Source of the DNA: Owenia fusiformis
Taxonomy: Eukaryota; Annelida; Polychaeta; Sabellida; Oweniidae
Assembly (NCBI GenBank): GCA_903813345.2
Contig: CAIIXF020000012.1
Location: forward strand, 15,434,020-15,498,019
Direction of reading: 5' to 3'
Length of the DNA stretch: 64,000 nt
This document shows, piece by piece, positions 21,182 to 31,370 of the stretch. Position 1 is the first letter of the stretch, and each line of letters opens with the position of its first letter. A program made the position numbers and the translations under genes. The notes beneath the pieces were generated by a model that saw only the letters and a list, made by a program, of their open reading frames with translations, ran no database searches and was not told where the DNA came from.

Positions 21182-22970
21182 ATGCGTTACGTTGCCGCAT
21201 ACCTGCTAGCCGTTATTGGCGGAAACAAGAGTCCCTCAGTTGGGGATATTGAGAAGATACTTGGGAGTGTTGGTATCGAGGTGGAGAAGGCAAATGCTGA
21301 GAAGGTCATCAGTGAACTGAAGGGAAAGAACCTTGAAGAACTCATTGCTGAAGGTAAGAAAGCTTAGATGTTTAACTCTAAAGGAATAGTCAAAATTAAT
21401 ACCTGTATGATTCTCATAATGATTTTACAAAATATGGCCCACGAAATTGTGTCTGGTCAGTATCTTGAGGAGTCTTTGTGTTTAGATCTGTGCTAAATCA
21501 TGCATTCTAACGTTATTCACAGATCATCTCGAGTGAGATTTTGTGAATATTGAACAGAAACACAGTCTAGCTGCAGAGCAGATCATAGTTTCTGCTTTAG
21601 CGTCTCAAGCTGTGGAGAGTCAATGTTGTACATACTAATCACCTCTTCTGATAATGTGAAGTTGTGACTCACGTTTCAACAACAAAATACTGATGTATAA
21701 TCTTTCCAATGTTTCCAGTGAATTGCTAGATGTTCTCGTTAAAAGTTTTATTGCCGACTGACATACAGAATATTGTGGAACTGGAAATAGGCAGTTTTAC
21801 TTTGCGTCATATGGTTATAAGAGCGCTCTTAAGGGAATAATGAACGATTGTCAGTTACTGTTATTGTCTCCAACTATTTATGTGACAGTATTCGTAACAA
21901 ATGGCAGTTGGTGACATTTTGCATGTAAATGCCTTGTCCCAACTTATTTCTCATTCGCTCACATTTAATCTTGTGTATTTTCAGGTTCTGAGAAGCTTGC
22001 CTCTATGCCATCTGGAGGTGGTGGTGGTGGTGCTGCAGCTGCCCCTGCCGCTGGTGGAGAAGCCAAAGGTAAATAAATATATACATAACTTAAGTGTCTG
22101 TCACATTTGCTCTACGGTGCTTCGCAAAATCTATATTGAAAATCTACATCGTACTGTTTATCCCTTTATTTTTGCTGCATATTTCTCTCGATTTTGAGAA
22201 GCTGCTGCAGCTGTATGGTTGCCGTAGATCAAATGGGACTGAGGCATAACTGTCACTTACATCATGGGTCACTCTTACTGATTTTCTCAGGCTGGGATTA
22301 ATTCTCACAAAATTAAAAATTATTCTGTTTATTTACTAGTCAAAAATCTCTGGTTTCACCTTGCTTGAGGTAAAAGGTAAAAGATTGAGGATTAGAAAGG
22401 AATGATTTGCCCTTTGTGGAAAAATCTTTTGAGCACTGCAAGATATGATCAATTTAGAGGAAACTGAAAGTTGCATTAGATTTGATACTAATTAACAAGA
22501 GTGATGACAGATAAAGCATTGGGCTATGATCTCCATGATTCTAACTGCTTTACTGACTTGTTAGATCAATAGAATGCAAGATTGCATTCAAATTCATCTG
22601 ATTTAACTTTCTGATGCAAAAATGGAAAGGGTGTTATTCTGCAGCAGTACAGTCATCTTCATGTCATGATTTTTTCATTCCAATAAAATATATTTATTTT
22701 TAGGGGGGATATATAAATGAATTGTTATAGGGGTTTCAACAACAGGCAAAATTAATTGAAATTATAGTTTAAACTTGGAAACAATTTCTCAAAACAATCA
22801 CAGATAATTACCCTTTGTAGATTACTGGTGAAGTCCCAAATTTTGAACTTTCCTTTACCAATACACTCATCTTTTCACTCTTTGTGCTTTCAGAAGAGAA
22901 GAAGGAAGAAAAGAAGGAAGAATCTGAAGAAGAGGAAGATGACGACATGGGATTCGGTCTCTTTGATTAA
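21182..22970 (+). CDS. RPLP2: 60S acidic ribosomal protein P2 (complete, 3 coding exons)
   Basis: P2 pairs with P1 and attaches through P0 to form the lateral stalk of the large ribosomal subunit, which recruits and activates translational GTPases. Exon 21182-21353 encodes MRYVAAYLLAVIGGNKSPSV and the rest of the N-terminal dimerisation helices through LEELIAEG. Exon 21985-22068 encodes SEKLASMPSGGGGGG and the Ala/Pro-rich hinge. Exon 22894-22970 encodes the charged tail ending DDDMGFGLFD and a TAA stop. All junctions are phase 1 with GT/AG. Total 110 residues, close to the usual 110-115. The start is one base after the exon 2 acceptor, so the leader lies in an upstream exon. Introns 1 and 2 carry H/ACA snoRNA-like units in the sense direction. 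Confidence 0.97.
21561..21687 (+). ncRNA. Box H/ACA snoRNA-like, copy 4 (RPLP2 intron 2)
   Basis: A diverged paralog of copies 1-3 in the next intron. Lower stem 1 is CACAG/CTGTG. The upper stem has changed on both sides to AGAGCAGA/TTCTGCTTT, keeping pairing, while the loop parts CTAGCT (left) and GCGTCT (right) stay close to CCAGCT/GCGTTT. The hinge reads AGAGTC (21616-21621), not a perfect ANANNA. Hairpin 2 keeps GTTG/CAAC, TCAC/GTGA and CTTC/GAAG, and ACA is at 21682-21684. Paired changes with conserved pockets argue for selection on the RNA fold. Confidence 0.75.
22728..22835. mobile_element. hAT-like MITE, family B copy 4 (partial)
   Basis: Begins 'aggggtttcaacaacaggcaaaatt' and shares the interior 'ggaaa..ttctcaaaacaa' motif. 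The right end is lost. It lies in RPLP2 intron 3, about 60 bp before exon 4. Confidence 0.45.
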
Positions 22971-23007
22971 ACAGACTCTCAAATATCTTCTCGTGTAGAA
23001 AATATGA

Positions 23008-23013
23008 AATAAA
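23008..23013 (+). terminator. RPLP2: RPLP2 poly(A) signal
   Basis: A canonical AATAAA 38 bp after the stop codon, followed by an A-rich stretch. The very short 3' UTR is typical of ribosomal protein genes. Confidence 0.75.
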
Positions 23014-23694
23014 AAAAAAATATGAAAAAAAAGTATTTCTAGGATTTATGTTGCAGTCGTCTTGAAGATGATTGTTGTGTAGTCAAGAAGAATTGTAAGG
23101 CAAGCCATCTCCAACGTGATGCAATATTGTTATTCGAATTCGTGCCTGTATATTGCTACGGCTGCAAGGAAAATGGCGATATTCTTAATTTTGTTTTCAT
23201 GACATGACCATGTGATACCCACATATGGAAGAATATCGAGTTGCGTCCCTGGGAGCCAATCTTCCTTGTGTGTAGTGTTGTAGCCATTACTGAAAAAGTC
23301 CACAATAACAGGTTTTTGTCCGTTTCCGTACTGCACAAGTACAATCCAAGGAGGATTGGCACCCATGGCTCCAACTCATTTTCTGCAATATATTGAGTCA
23401 TGCTGTGATAAAATCAAACCAATGCCATTTTCCCCAAAAATTGGGTATTTACGATATGGAGTTGGAACCCTGACATGCCTGAGAACCAATAATCCTTATG
23501 TGCAAATGCAATCCTAATTTTTGGAGAAACATCACACGTTTGAAAATGTCTACATAAAAATAATCCATTCTTCGTGGATAGGTTAAGTCCAAGAAAGTTA
23601 CAAGAAACGGCCAAAGTTACGCTTTTTGAAAATGCTACATTTTCTAAATGTGTTTTGAAAATGCCTACATAAATCCATTGTTAAATTATATATT

Positions 23695-24680
23695 GTACGT
23701 AAGTCTGCCCGTCCGGGCAATAACTCAAATACCGCTGGCCCGATTTTGTTCATATTTTGTACACATATGCCCAATGGGGGTAGAAGTTCTGCTTGAAAAC
23801 CGATTTTCAAAATGGCCGCTCAAAAAATGGCGGCCATTTTAGTGCCGATTTTACAGTAATTTAGGTACTGCATATAAAACTCTAATAGCAATATGTTTTA
23901 ATAATACATTGATAAAGCTAGAAATGTAGATATGAAAGAAATACATGGCAGCCATCTTGAAAAATGGCTGCCTTTGCACGTCATTTTACGATTTTTGCTG
24001 TAACTTGAAAAGTAGTGGAGTGATTTTGTTCATTTTTGGTATGTGAATACTTTAAGCATGGCACATTGTCTAATGACATTTTGGGTAGTAGGCGGCCATC
24101 TTTAGGTGTGTTATTTAACATTTTTACTGGAAGTCAAAAAGTAGTGGAGCGATTTTGTTCATATTTGGTATGTGAATACTTTAAGCATGGCACAATGTCT
24201 AATTACATTTTGGGTAGTAGGCGGACATTTTTATGTGTGTTATTTTACAATTTTTACTATAACTCGAGTACTGTAGAGCGATTTTGTTCATATTTTATAT
24301 GTGAATGCTATAATCATGGCACAATGTCTAATGACACTTTGGGTAGTAGGCGGCCATTTTGAAAAATTGCCACCATTTTTACGTTTTTACTATAACTTGA
24401 AAAGTAGTAGAGCAATTTTGTTCATATTTGATATGTGAATACTCATGAGCCTTGCACACTGTCTCATGACACTTCGCGTAGTAGGCGTAGAATTTTATAT
24501 GTGGCTACTTAAAGCATATTACTTCTTCTGATGACAACTTGGCTAGTGATCAACCATTTTGAAAATGGCGGCCTTTCTTATGGGTGTTATTTTTTGATAT
24601 TTGCTATATATTTCAAATGTAAAAATGCCAGCCATTTCTGTTCGATGGGATTTGCTACGCTTTGGCGTTGCCGTTGTTCT
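23695..24680 (+). repeat. Repeat family A, copy 3 (long, 5' truncated)
   Basis: Starts within 'cccgtccgggcaataactcaaat'. It carries about four tandem subrepeats of some 130 bp ('gattttgttcatatttggtatgtgaatactttaagcatggcac...gggtagtaggcggccat'). It ends with TGTTCGATGGGAT followed by 'ttgctacgctttggcgttgcc'. Fragments of frame are by-products of the repeats. Confidence 0.7.
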
Positions 24681-24740
24681 GGTTGACATAGACATTGCAG
24701 TACATAAAGTTATAAGTTTAAAGGCAAAATAACGTATCTT

Positions 24741-25225
24741 AAAAATGCAAACGTATAAAAGTAGATTACTCTTCACGAAAAATTACTAAGTGCCAAATAG
24801 CGCTTTTTCAAAAGGATTATCGGACCATTTTTTGTCTTTCTCCCATACTCCAGTAAAACTGCTGTAAATTTTCACAAATAAATGAAAAAATTGCACACCA
24901 GGGTTAACCTGGTGTAATCAATAGCCATTGGTAATTAAAATAACATATCAAAAATAGGGGTACTATGATAAACATTAATAACTCCTGTTATATAACTTCA
25001 ATCATAATGAAATCTTCAGGGTTCATGCGCATATATCAGGGGTGGATCTGGGAACCAACAAGGGGGGCCCAAATTTCAGGTCAAAATCCAATGACCTGAA
25101 TAAAATCTGAGGCCATGTACATGTATTTGACATGCATCATAAAATTGAGGTCTTTTACGATTATAATATGATAAAGAAAAATGCAAACGTATAAAAGTAG
25201 ATTACTCTTCACGAAAAATTACTAA
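24741..25225. repeat. 46-bp direct repeat pair
   Basis: 'aaatgcaaacgtataaaagt' plus 'agattactcttcacgaaaaattactaa' occurs at 24743-24789 and again at 25179-25225. About 390 bp of unrelated, gene-free sequence lies between. Confidence 0.7.
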
Positions 25226-25408
25226 TGTCGTAAACAGACAAGAAAAATAACTATTTGCATTCATGAAGTTTAGCGGTCATACATACTTCAATATAGACCA
25301 GAAAATCAATTGTTCTGGCTATTGTGATGTCACGTATCATATTAGAAATTAGAGGTTATAGTCATTAATTTAGGGAAAAATGCTCACACAGGTCTTTTCT
25401 TGTTGTTA

Positions 25409-26614
25409 CCCCCCTATCACACCAAACTAGTTCTTACCCGTTCTTGCCAGTCCTACGAAAATGTCGTAAAACGGGCTCAATCTGGCTGCGGGATATACAG
25501 GGTGTCAAATAAGTCCCGTCCCCTCCCTCTACAGCCAAAAACAAGATATTTGGTACCAAGTGTGATATATCATTGAAAAGGTGTTCCAAAGTTACATTGA
25601 TTGGCATACATCTGACACATGTCAATGAATCTCACAAATTTTTACATTGTATCAATTGAGGTGACCATAGGCCTAGAAACATGGCATTTGGGGTATTTGG
25701 CAGGATTTTAAGAATTGGGTATAAGAAAGGTCAAAGGACCAAAAGATGACTTAATTTGTATATGGCAATGAATTGCTGGATAGGGTTAGATGTGTAGAAA
25801 ATAGAGGTGCAAGGAAAGTGGTGAAAACCTTTTAATGTAACAAGTGGAATGCGAAAAAGATTAACTTTTTGATGTTTTTCTGAGGTCATATCCTTGTCAT
25901 TTTGACACAAAAAGCTGCTTAAACGATGGCACGTTAACTATAAAGGACTTCATGACAATATAGGTAAATTTCATAGAAAATACTTGAGAGTTGGTGAGTT
26001 AACATAACTTTGGATGATTTTTCCAATGGTATATCACACAAGGTGCCGTCTTTTAAGGTTTTAGCTGTAGCAGGGGGGACAGGACTTATTTGACACCCTG
26101 TATGTCTAAAATAATTAGCTACTTCGTTCATAAACAGTCTTCAAAACGTCCATCTCATTCGCAGTTCGTTCAGGTCGCACCACGTCGGTGTGCAACGTAG
26201 TATAAACTGTCCCTTAGTCTAGAGGGTCATCATGACCTGATTACAGAACGGTATGGTCGCCATCGAATTTTGAATCGATTCAAAATTCTAAATCACATAC
26301 CCCGTCCGGGAAAGTCCATGAAGTTCGTAAACAGACCGTAGAACGTTGTAGCTACGTTCATACAGTTCGCACACAGTTTAAAACTGATTCGGCAACGTTT
26401 TGACGATCACCAGAAAATTTTGAGCATGCTCTAAGTGCTGGAGGACCTACTCGTTCTAGTAGTTTAATGAAGTTTGTAAACAGATCCCAAACGGTTCTTA
26501 GTGGGTTCTCAATGGGTTCGTACTAAGAACTTCTTAGTACGTCAAATCCGTTCGTGCACAGTTTAAGCCCGTTTTCGAGAACGTAGTGAGAACTAGTTTG
26601 GTGTGATAGTAGGG
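25409..26614. mobile_element. TIR element U with nested mariner MITE
   Basis: Ends CCCTATCACACCAAACTAG (left) and 'ctagtttggtgtgatagtaggg' (right), continuing inward as 'gttctta..ccgttctt' and 'cgttttcgagaacg'-type arms. Subtracting the nested 25498-26100 element leaves about 600 bp. Non-coding. Confidence 0.7.
25498..26100. mobile_element. Mariner-type MITE, copy 2
   Basis: Same CAGGGTGTCAAATAAGTCCC ends as the element at 14728-15338 and likewise TA-flanked. 603 bp, no transposase frame. Inserted inside element U. Confidence 0.85.
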
Positions 26615-26677
26615 TTAGAGATCTCATGTCTGCTATGTAGTCGTTTAACTGTTTTAGCTTGTGTAATAGAATATGTT

Positions 26678-27436
26678 GCTGCTTCTGTCACAACTGCTGG
26701 AGTAGCTTCTTGTGTCATTTTCTCTGCAGTTATAGCTGGTGTAGTAGAAGATGTTGCTGCTACTGTCACAACTGCTGGAGTAGCTTCTTGTGTCATTTTC
26801 TCTGCAGTTATAGCTGGTGTAGTAGAATATGTTGCTGCTTCTGTCACAACTGCTGGATTAGCTTCTTGTGTCATTTTCTCTGCAGTTATAGCTGGTGTAG
26901 TAGAAGATGTTGCTGCTTCTGTCACAACTGCTGGAGTTGCTTTTGTGTCATTTCCTCTGCAGTTATAGCTGGTGTAGTAGAAGATGTTGCTGCTTCTGTC
27001 ACAACTGCTGGATTAGCTTCTTGTGTCATTTTCTCTGCAGTTATAGCTGGTGCAGTAGAAGGTGTTGCTGCTTCTGTCACAACTGCTGGAGTAGCTTCTT
27101 GTGTCATTTTCTCTGCAGTTATAGCTGGTGTAGTAGAAGATGTTGCTGCTTCTGTCACAACTGCTGGAGTAGCTTCTTGTGTCATTTTCTCTGCAGTTAT
27201 AGCTGGTGTAGTAGAAGATGTTGCTGCTTCTGTCACAACTGCTGGATTAGCTTCTTGTGTCATTTTCTCTGCAGTTATAGCTGGTGTAGTAGAATATGTT
27301 GCTGCTTCTGTCACAACTGCTGGAGTTGCTTTTGTGTCATTTCCTCTGCAGTTATAGCTGGTGTAGTAGAAGATGTTGCTGCTTCTGTCACAACTGCTGG
27401 ATTAGCTTCTTGTGTCATTTTCTCTGCAGTTATTTC
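26678..27436. repeat. 78-bp minisatellite, array 1
   Basis: About 9.6 copies of a 78-bp unit ('tgtcacaactgctggagtag...cagttatagctggtgtagtag'). On the minus strand the unit reads as a 26-residue Thr/Ala-rich peptide (MTQEATPAVV then TEAATSSTTPAITAEK). Two units, about 390 bp apart, share a one-base deletion that shifts the frame, showing a five-unit higher-order repeat. The frameshifts argue against a continuous protein here. Confidence 0.85.
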
Positions 27437-27983
27437 ACATTTATTTGCGTTTGAGCAAAGCGACATTAGCAAATAAATGATTTCTTTGTGCGTTGCGTAA
27501 ATGGAACAGTTAGTTGTGTAGGGATAAGAGGTGATTGGTCGATGCTAGCTTAGCGAGTGAGTGATACGGTTCGAAGGATAGAGCGTCGGTTGTATAGTCA
27601 TTTTGAGTTCTTGCCACGACATAAACACACAACATATTTTTAAACACAATATAAAATTTGTAATTTGTATCGTTATACATTTGATCTTAAATCGATTGTT
27701 TATTTTTGTTAAGTTGAGAAACATTTACTTTATTAAACGTTATTGTATCAGGGTACGAGTGTATTTTATAATTCTAAAACATTTACATGTCCTTGATCGA
27801 TCGCGTACCTTTTCCTCATTTGTTAGGGGTTTTTAATGGCCGGGATCGATCAATTTCGCTAAATGTAATATTTAAGCCCTAATGATCTCGCTTAACGGTC
27901 TAGCTCTTTCATGTATTTAAGACTTTTTCAAAATAGCATATTGTAGAGAACATTATTGAGCCATTGTTATCAATGTTTGTAAT

Positions 27984-28541
27984 TCACGTATATTGTACCA
28001 TGTTCGTAACACCATGATTCTTCAATAAACGAAAGTGGCAGAGTTCACTTCCTTTCATATTGTAATTCGTATCTTCTGTTGCATCGAGCAAAGTAAAGAA
28101 AGCTGCAGTAGAAGTAGTTGCTGCTTCTGTCACAACTGCTGGAGTAGCTTCTTGTGTCATTTTCTCTGCAGTTATAGCTAGTGTAGTAGAAGATGTTGCT
28201 GCTTCTGTCACAACTGCTGGAGTAGCTTCTTGTGTCATTTTCTCTGCAGTTATAGCTGGTGTAGTAGAAGATGTTGCTGCTTCTGTCACAACTGCTGGAG
28301 TAGCTTCTTGTGTCATTTTCTCTGCAGTTATAGCTGGTGTAGTAGAAGGTGTTGCTGCTTCTGTCACAACTGCTGGAGTAGCTTCTTGTGTCATTTTCTC
28401 TGCAGTTTTAATGGTTTTATTGAGTGTTTCCACTGCTTCTTGTTTGGGGGCTCTTTTGAGAATATGTATGTTATAGAATGTGGCTAGTCTGTTGATTTCC
28501 CATCTTTTGAACGTTGTGAGAAAATAACCACTCTTTTCCAC
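27984..28541 (-). CDS. Unrecognised 185-residue ORF containing four 26-residue repeats
   Basis: This minus-strand frame starts MEKSGYFLTTFKRWEINRLA, followed by 'TFYNIHILKRAPKQEAVETL' and then four intact copies of the Thr/Ala-rich 26-mer. It ends in a non-repeat tail. The 'LATFYNI...KRAPKQEAVETL' part vaguely resembles the short SAP-like leader found in some retroelement ORFs; that is a weak guess. No splice signals or partner domains were identified. It may be an exon, or simply the open frame of a minisatellite. Confidence 0.25.
   Translation of the reverse strand: MEKSGYFLTTFKRWEINRLATFYNIHILKRAPKQEAVETLNKTIKTAEKMTQEATPAVVTEAATPSTTPAITAEKMTQEATPAVVTEAATSSTTPAITAEKMTQEATPAVVTEAATSSTTLAITAEKMTQEATPAVVTEAATTSTAAFFTLLDATEDTNYNMKGSELCHFRLLKNHGVTNMVQYT
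28108..28410. repeat. 78-bp minisatellite, array 2
   Basis: Four near-identical copies of the same 78-bp unit as at 26678-27436, separated from it by about 670 bp of unrelated sequence. None of these four units carries the frame-breaking deletion. Confidence 0.85.
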
Positions 28542-28725
28542 CTCACGTCTTTGGTGGGAAACGATCTTATGCTGTTATGTCATCTTCTATTCTTGAGAAC
28601 GTGAAGGCTTCCAATTTTTTATTATTGGATCCTATTTTTATTTGTTTTCTATGTGCCTCTTCCTTGTTAACATTCCCCTCTCTCAAAATATTTCTTTTCT
28701 GTATTGATTACCTGACATGTTTATA

Positions 28726-28870
28726 GAGATTATCCTATATGAGGTTCAGGATATTGGGATTATCCCGAGGCCAATATAATATATCTGCCCGAGGGCCGTA
28801 GGTCCCGAGGGTAGATATATTATATTGGCCAAGGGATAATCCCAATATCCTGAACCGACTATAGGATGAT
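28726..28870. repeat. Near-perfect 60-bp-arm hairpin
   Basis: Arms 'ggttcaggatattgggatta' and 'ggccaatataatatatctgc' face their complements across a loop of about 8 bp ('ccgtaggt'), followed by the flanking pair 'tcctata'/'tatagga'. Non-coding; a transcript would form a long stem. Confidence 0.8.
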
Positions 28871-29139
28871 CTGTTTATCCCATACCAATCACTTTGTTCA
28901 ATTTGCCAAAGTTCAGAAACTTTGCAACCAACCGTGGAATATTCTTAAAATATTCATGTCCACTTTTGTATTCTTGTTTCTTTTCCTGTTCAAATCTTTG
29001 ATTATTAACGCCGGTACACTGCTCCTTCCCTTCTTTAAAGCATCAAACAGGTCGAGATTGTCTGCGTTTTTCTCCATTGTCGTTTACAGTATGCGAACGT
29101 TACAAAAAAATAACCAATAGGGGAACAGCGATTATGACG

Positions 29140-29205
29140 TAGCGGGCAGATATACTATATCTGCCCGCTCGGAGCGGGACGTAAAGCTAATCTGCCCGCT
29201 GATGA
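29140..29205. repeat. 'GCGGGCAGATATA' palindromes
   Basis: A palindrome 'agcgggcagatatactatatctgcccgct' is followed by a third copy of 'tctgcccgct'. It shares vocabulary ('atatctgccc') with the hairpins at 28726 and 29532. Confidence 0.6.
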
Positions 29206-29531
29206 AAATATAAGTTTTTACAAACCGGCTTTATGTACCCGTAACACGTCCAAGTATGGGATAAAGATATTTATCCTATGCCAAGTAGAGTTTTAGGGAG
29301 ATAAGTTGGTAAGATATATCCCGTATCCTGATTTTGAGGTTTCCATATCTAGAACCTCCATATCTCCCGCCATATCTCCCGCTTCGTTGCATATCTTCCC
29401 GCTTCAGGTCTTCCCGCTTCCAGTAATGCAATAAAATGACTTTGTTTATAAATGACTTGTTTATTTTTACACCCTGTACTATTGGAATGGCCATATGCCC
29501 CTGAAAACTCTACTTGGTATAGGATAAAGCA

Positions 29532-29670
29532 GTTATGTACGGTCGGTTTGGATATTGGGTTCATCCCTCGTGAGATATGCACATCTACCTTCGGTCCCTA
29601 TGGTCCCTCAGGTAGATATGCATATCTCCCTCTGGATAAACCCCGTATCCAAAACCTCCCAGTACATAAC
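29532..29670. repeat. Hairpin repeat, related to 28726-28870
   Basis: GTTATGTAC at 29532 and GTACATAAC ending 29670 enclose 'ggatattgggttcat', 'gagatatgcacatctacc' and their inexact complements. Same motif order as the hairpin at 28726. Confidence 0.7.
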
Positions 29671-29836
29671 CCTTATTTATTCAGACACTCATTGAGGACA
29701 GTTGAGATAATAAACTCGTGTTGTAATCGGAAATAACTATTTCCATAACTGGATCAATGAACTATTTGATGTTACTTCAGTGTGGATATGATTTAGGACA
29801 TCTCCATTGTGCAGAGATATGTTTCGTTTTGTTTGG

Positions 29837-30355
29837 TTAGATCGGATGGTATTGTTGAGACAAAAACAGGCATTCCTCCGACACCTTGACCAGGCCTCCA
29901 GCCTCTTCTCTCCTTTCAACAAATTCATGGCCTTTATCACTCACTGTTGAGGATTCAAGCATACGAAGCTCATTCATGCGTTGGTTCACATTTAGCCTAT
30001 GCTGAGATTTGTAGAGGTTTTCTGATATGATTCTTTTCTTGGCCTTCATTACAGAACCAACACACCAACCAGCCACATATGCTATTGTACCATTTCCTAA
30101 ATGTGTTGGTGTGAAGGTATGATCTTGTACGTCAGGTACCTGGTTTATAATTAATTGGGCCTTCTTCCTTGCAATCTCCTCTGTCAAAATTTGATATAGC
30201 TGATGGAACACTTCTGTGTGATGCGACTTCATGTCTGGTCCGAAGGATTTCTCAAAAATGTGGCGGTATTCAGGTGATCTTGGTATCTTGATGGTTATTG
30301 TAGTTGCTGTTCTATACTCCTCAAAAAAAGTTAAGGACCAGTGGTTTTCCTCATA
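29837..30355 (-). pseudogene. Unrecognised ORF fragment interrupted by a MITE
   Basis: About 170 codons are open on the minus strand, including KIPRSPEYRHIFEKSF, IAYVAGWCVGSVMKAKK and LYKSQHRLNVNQRMNEL. The frame runs upstream into the 917-bp MITE at 30356, which has a TA duplication, and does not continue beyond it (an in-frame TAA appears). 'YVAGWCV' followed by a basic stretch recalls transposase-like invertebrate proteins, but I cannot name the family. Confidence 0.35.
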
Positions 30356-31272
30356 CAGGGTGTTCAAAAAAAAACGCAAACCAAAGAAATCGCTATATCT
30401 TGGAAAATACTAATCCAATAATGCTCATATTTTCAGGAAAGAAAGAAGAGACTGTGTATGTATAGCCCCTGTTGTTAGTTAGTTGTAAAACATGATATCT
30501 TGGACACTTGCTCAAAAAACAGTTGTACTAGCAAAATACGAAAAACGTGAATGGAAAATCACTATATCTTGAAAAATACCAATTCAATTATGTTCATTTT
30601 TTCAGGAAAAGAAAGAAGAGACTGTGTATGTATAGCTCCTGTTGTCAGTAAGTTGTAAAACATGATGCCTTGGACACCTGCTCAAATGACAGTTGTACTG
30701 GGAAAATATGAAAACGCAGTCTGAGGTGACTGCCACAGGAATAAAACCAAATAACTTTCTAACCATGGTGTTTTGGCACTTCAGAATTGGCACAAATTAT
30801 CCTCATTCAATGTGTGGTGAATTTGTGGAGTTTCATCAAAATCACTCCAGGGACTTTACAGTTATGGTCAAAATGCCTTCTTAAGTCTCCCTGAACCAGG
30901 GCGTTTGACTGCGATTTGAAAGCATTTCAACCATAACTGTAAAGTCCCTGAAATGATTTTGATTTCACTCTTCAGATTTACCAAACAGTGAATAAAGATG
31001 ATTTGTGCCAAATTTGAAGAGCCAAAACACTATGGTTAGGAAGTTATTTAAGTTTTTTGCGGTTGCAGGCACCTCTGACTGTGTTTTTCGTATTTTCCTA
31101 GTACAACTGTCTTTTGAGCAGGTGTCCAAGGCATCATGTTTTACAACTAACCATTTACAGGAGCTGTACATACACAGTCTCTTCCTTATTTCCTGAAAAA
31201 ATGAACATAATTGAACCAGTATTTTTCAAGATATAGCTATTTCTTCGGGTTGCGTTTTTTTTGAACACCCTG
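30356..31272. mobile_element. 917-bp foldback mariner-type MITE
   Basis: Ends CAGGGTGTTCAAAAAAAAAC (left) and 'tttttttgaacaccctg' (right), TA on both flanks. The element is close to a full-length palindrome centred near 30895 ('tccagggactttacagttatgg' against 'ccataactgtaaagtccctg'). It has an extra tandem duplication of about 150 bp in the left arm. Confidence 0.8.
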
Positions 31273-31370
31273 TATGTTTACATATTAACCCCCATATTTG
31301 TTTGAACGACTATGTTCTAAGCGTGGAACAAAGGAAATCCCAATAAAGAAAATAAATCTGTATCTTGATT

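Noticed and set aside
21896-21980. C/D snoRNA in RPLP2 intron 2
   Set aside because: The segment shares its first half with the 53372 candidate, but no box D or closing stem is convincing, and it ends too close to the exon 3 acceptor (21985).
26659-27476. Plus-strand frames giving a strikingly Cys/Trp-rich repeat protein (CCCFCHNCW...) over 189-232 codons
   Set aside because: They are alternative frames of the 78-bp minisatellite; all frames are open because the unit lacks stops. No start context, signal peptide with unique flank, or splice site supports them.
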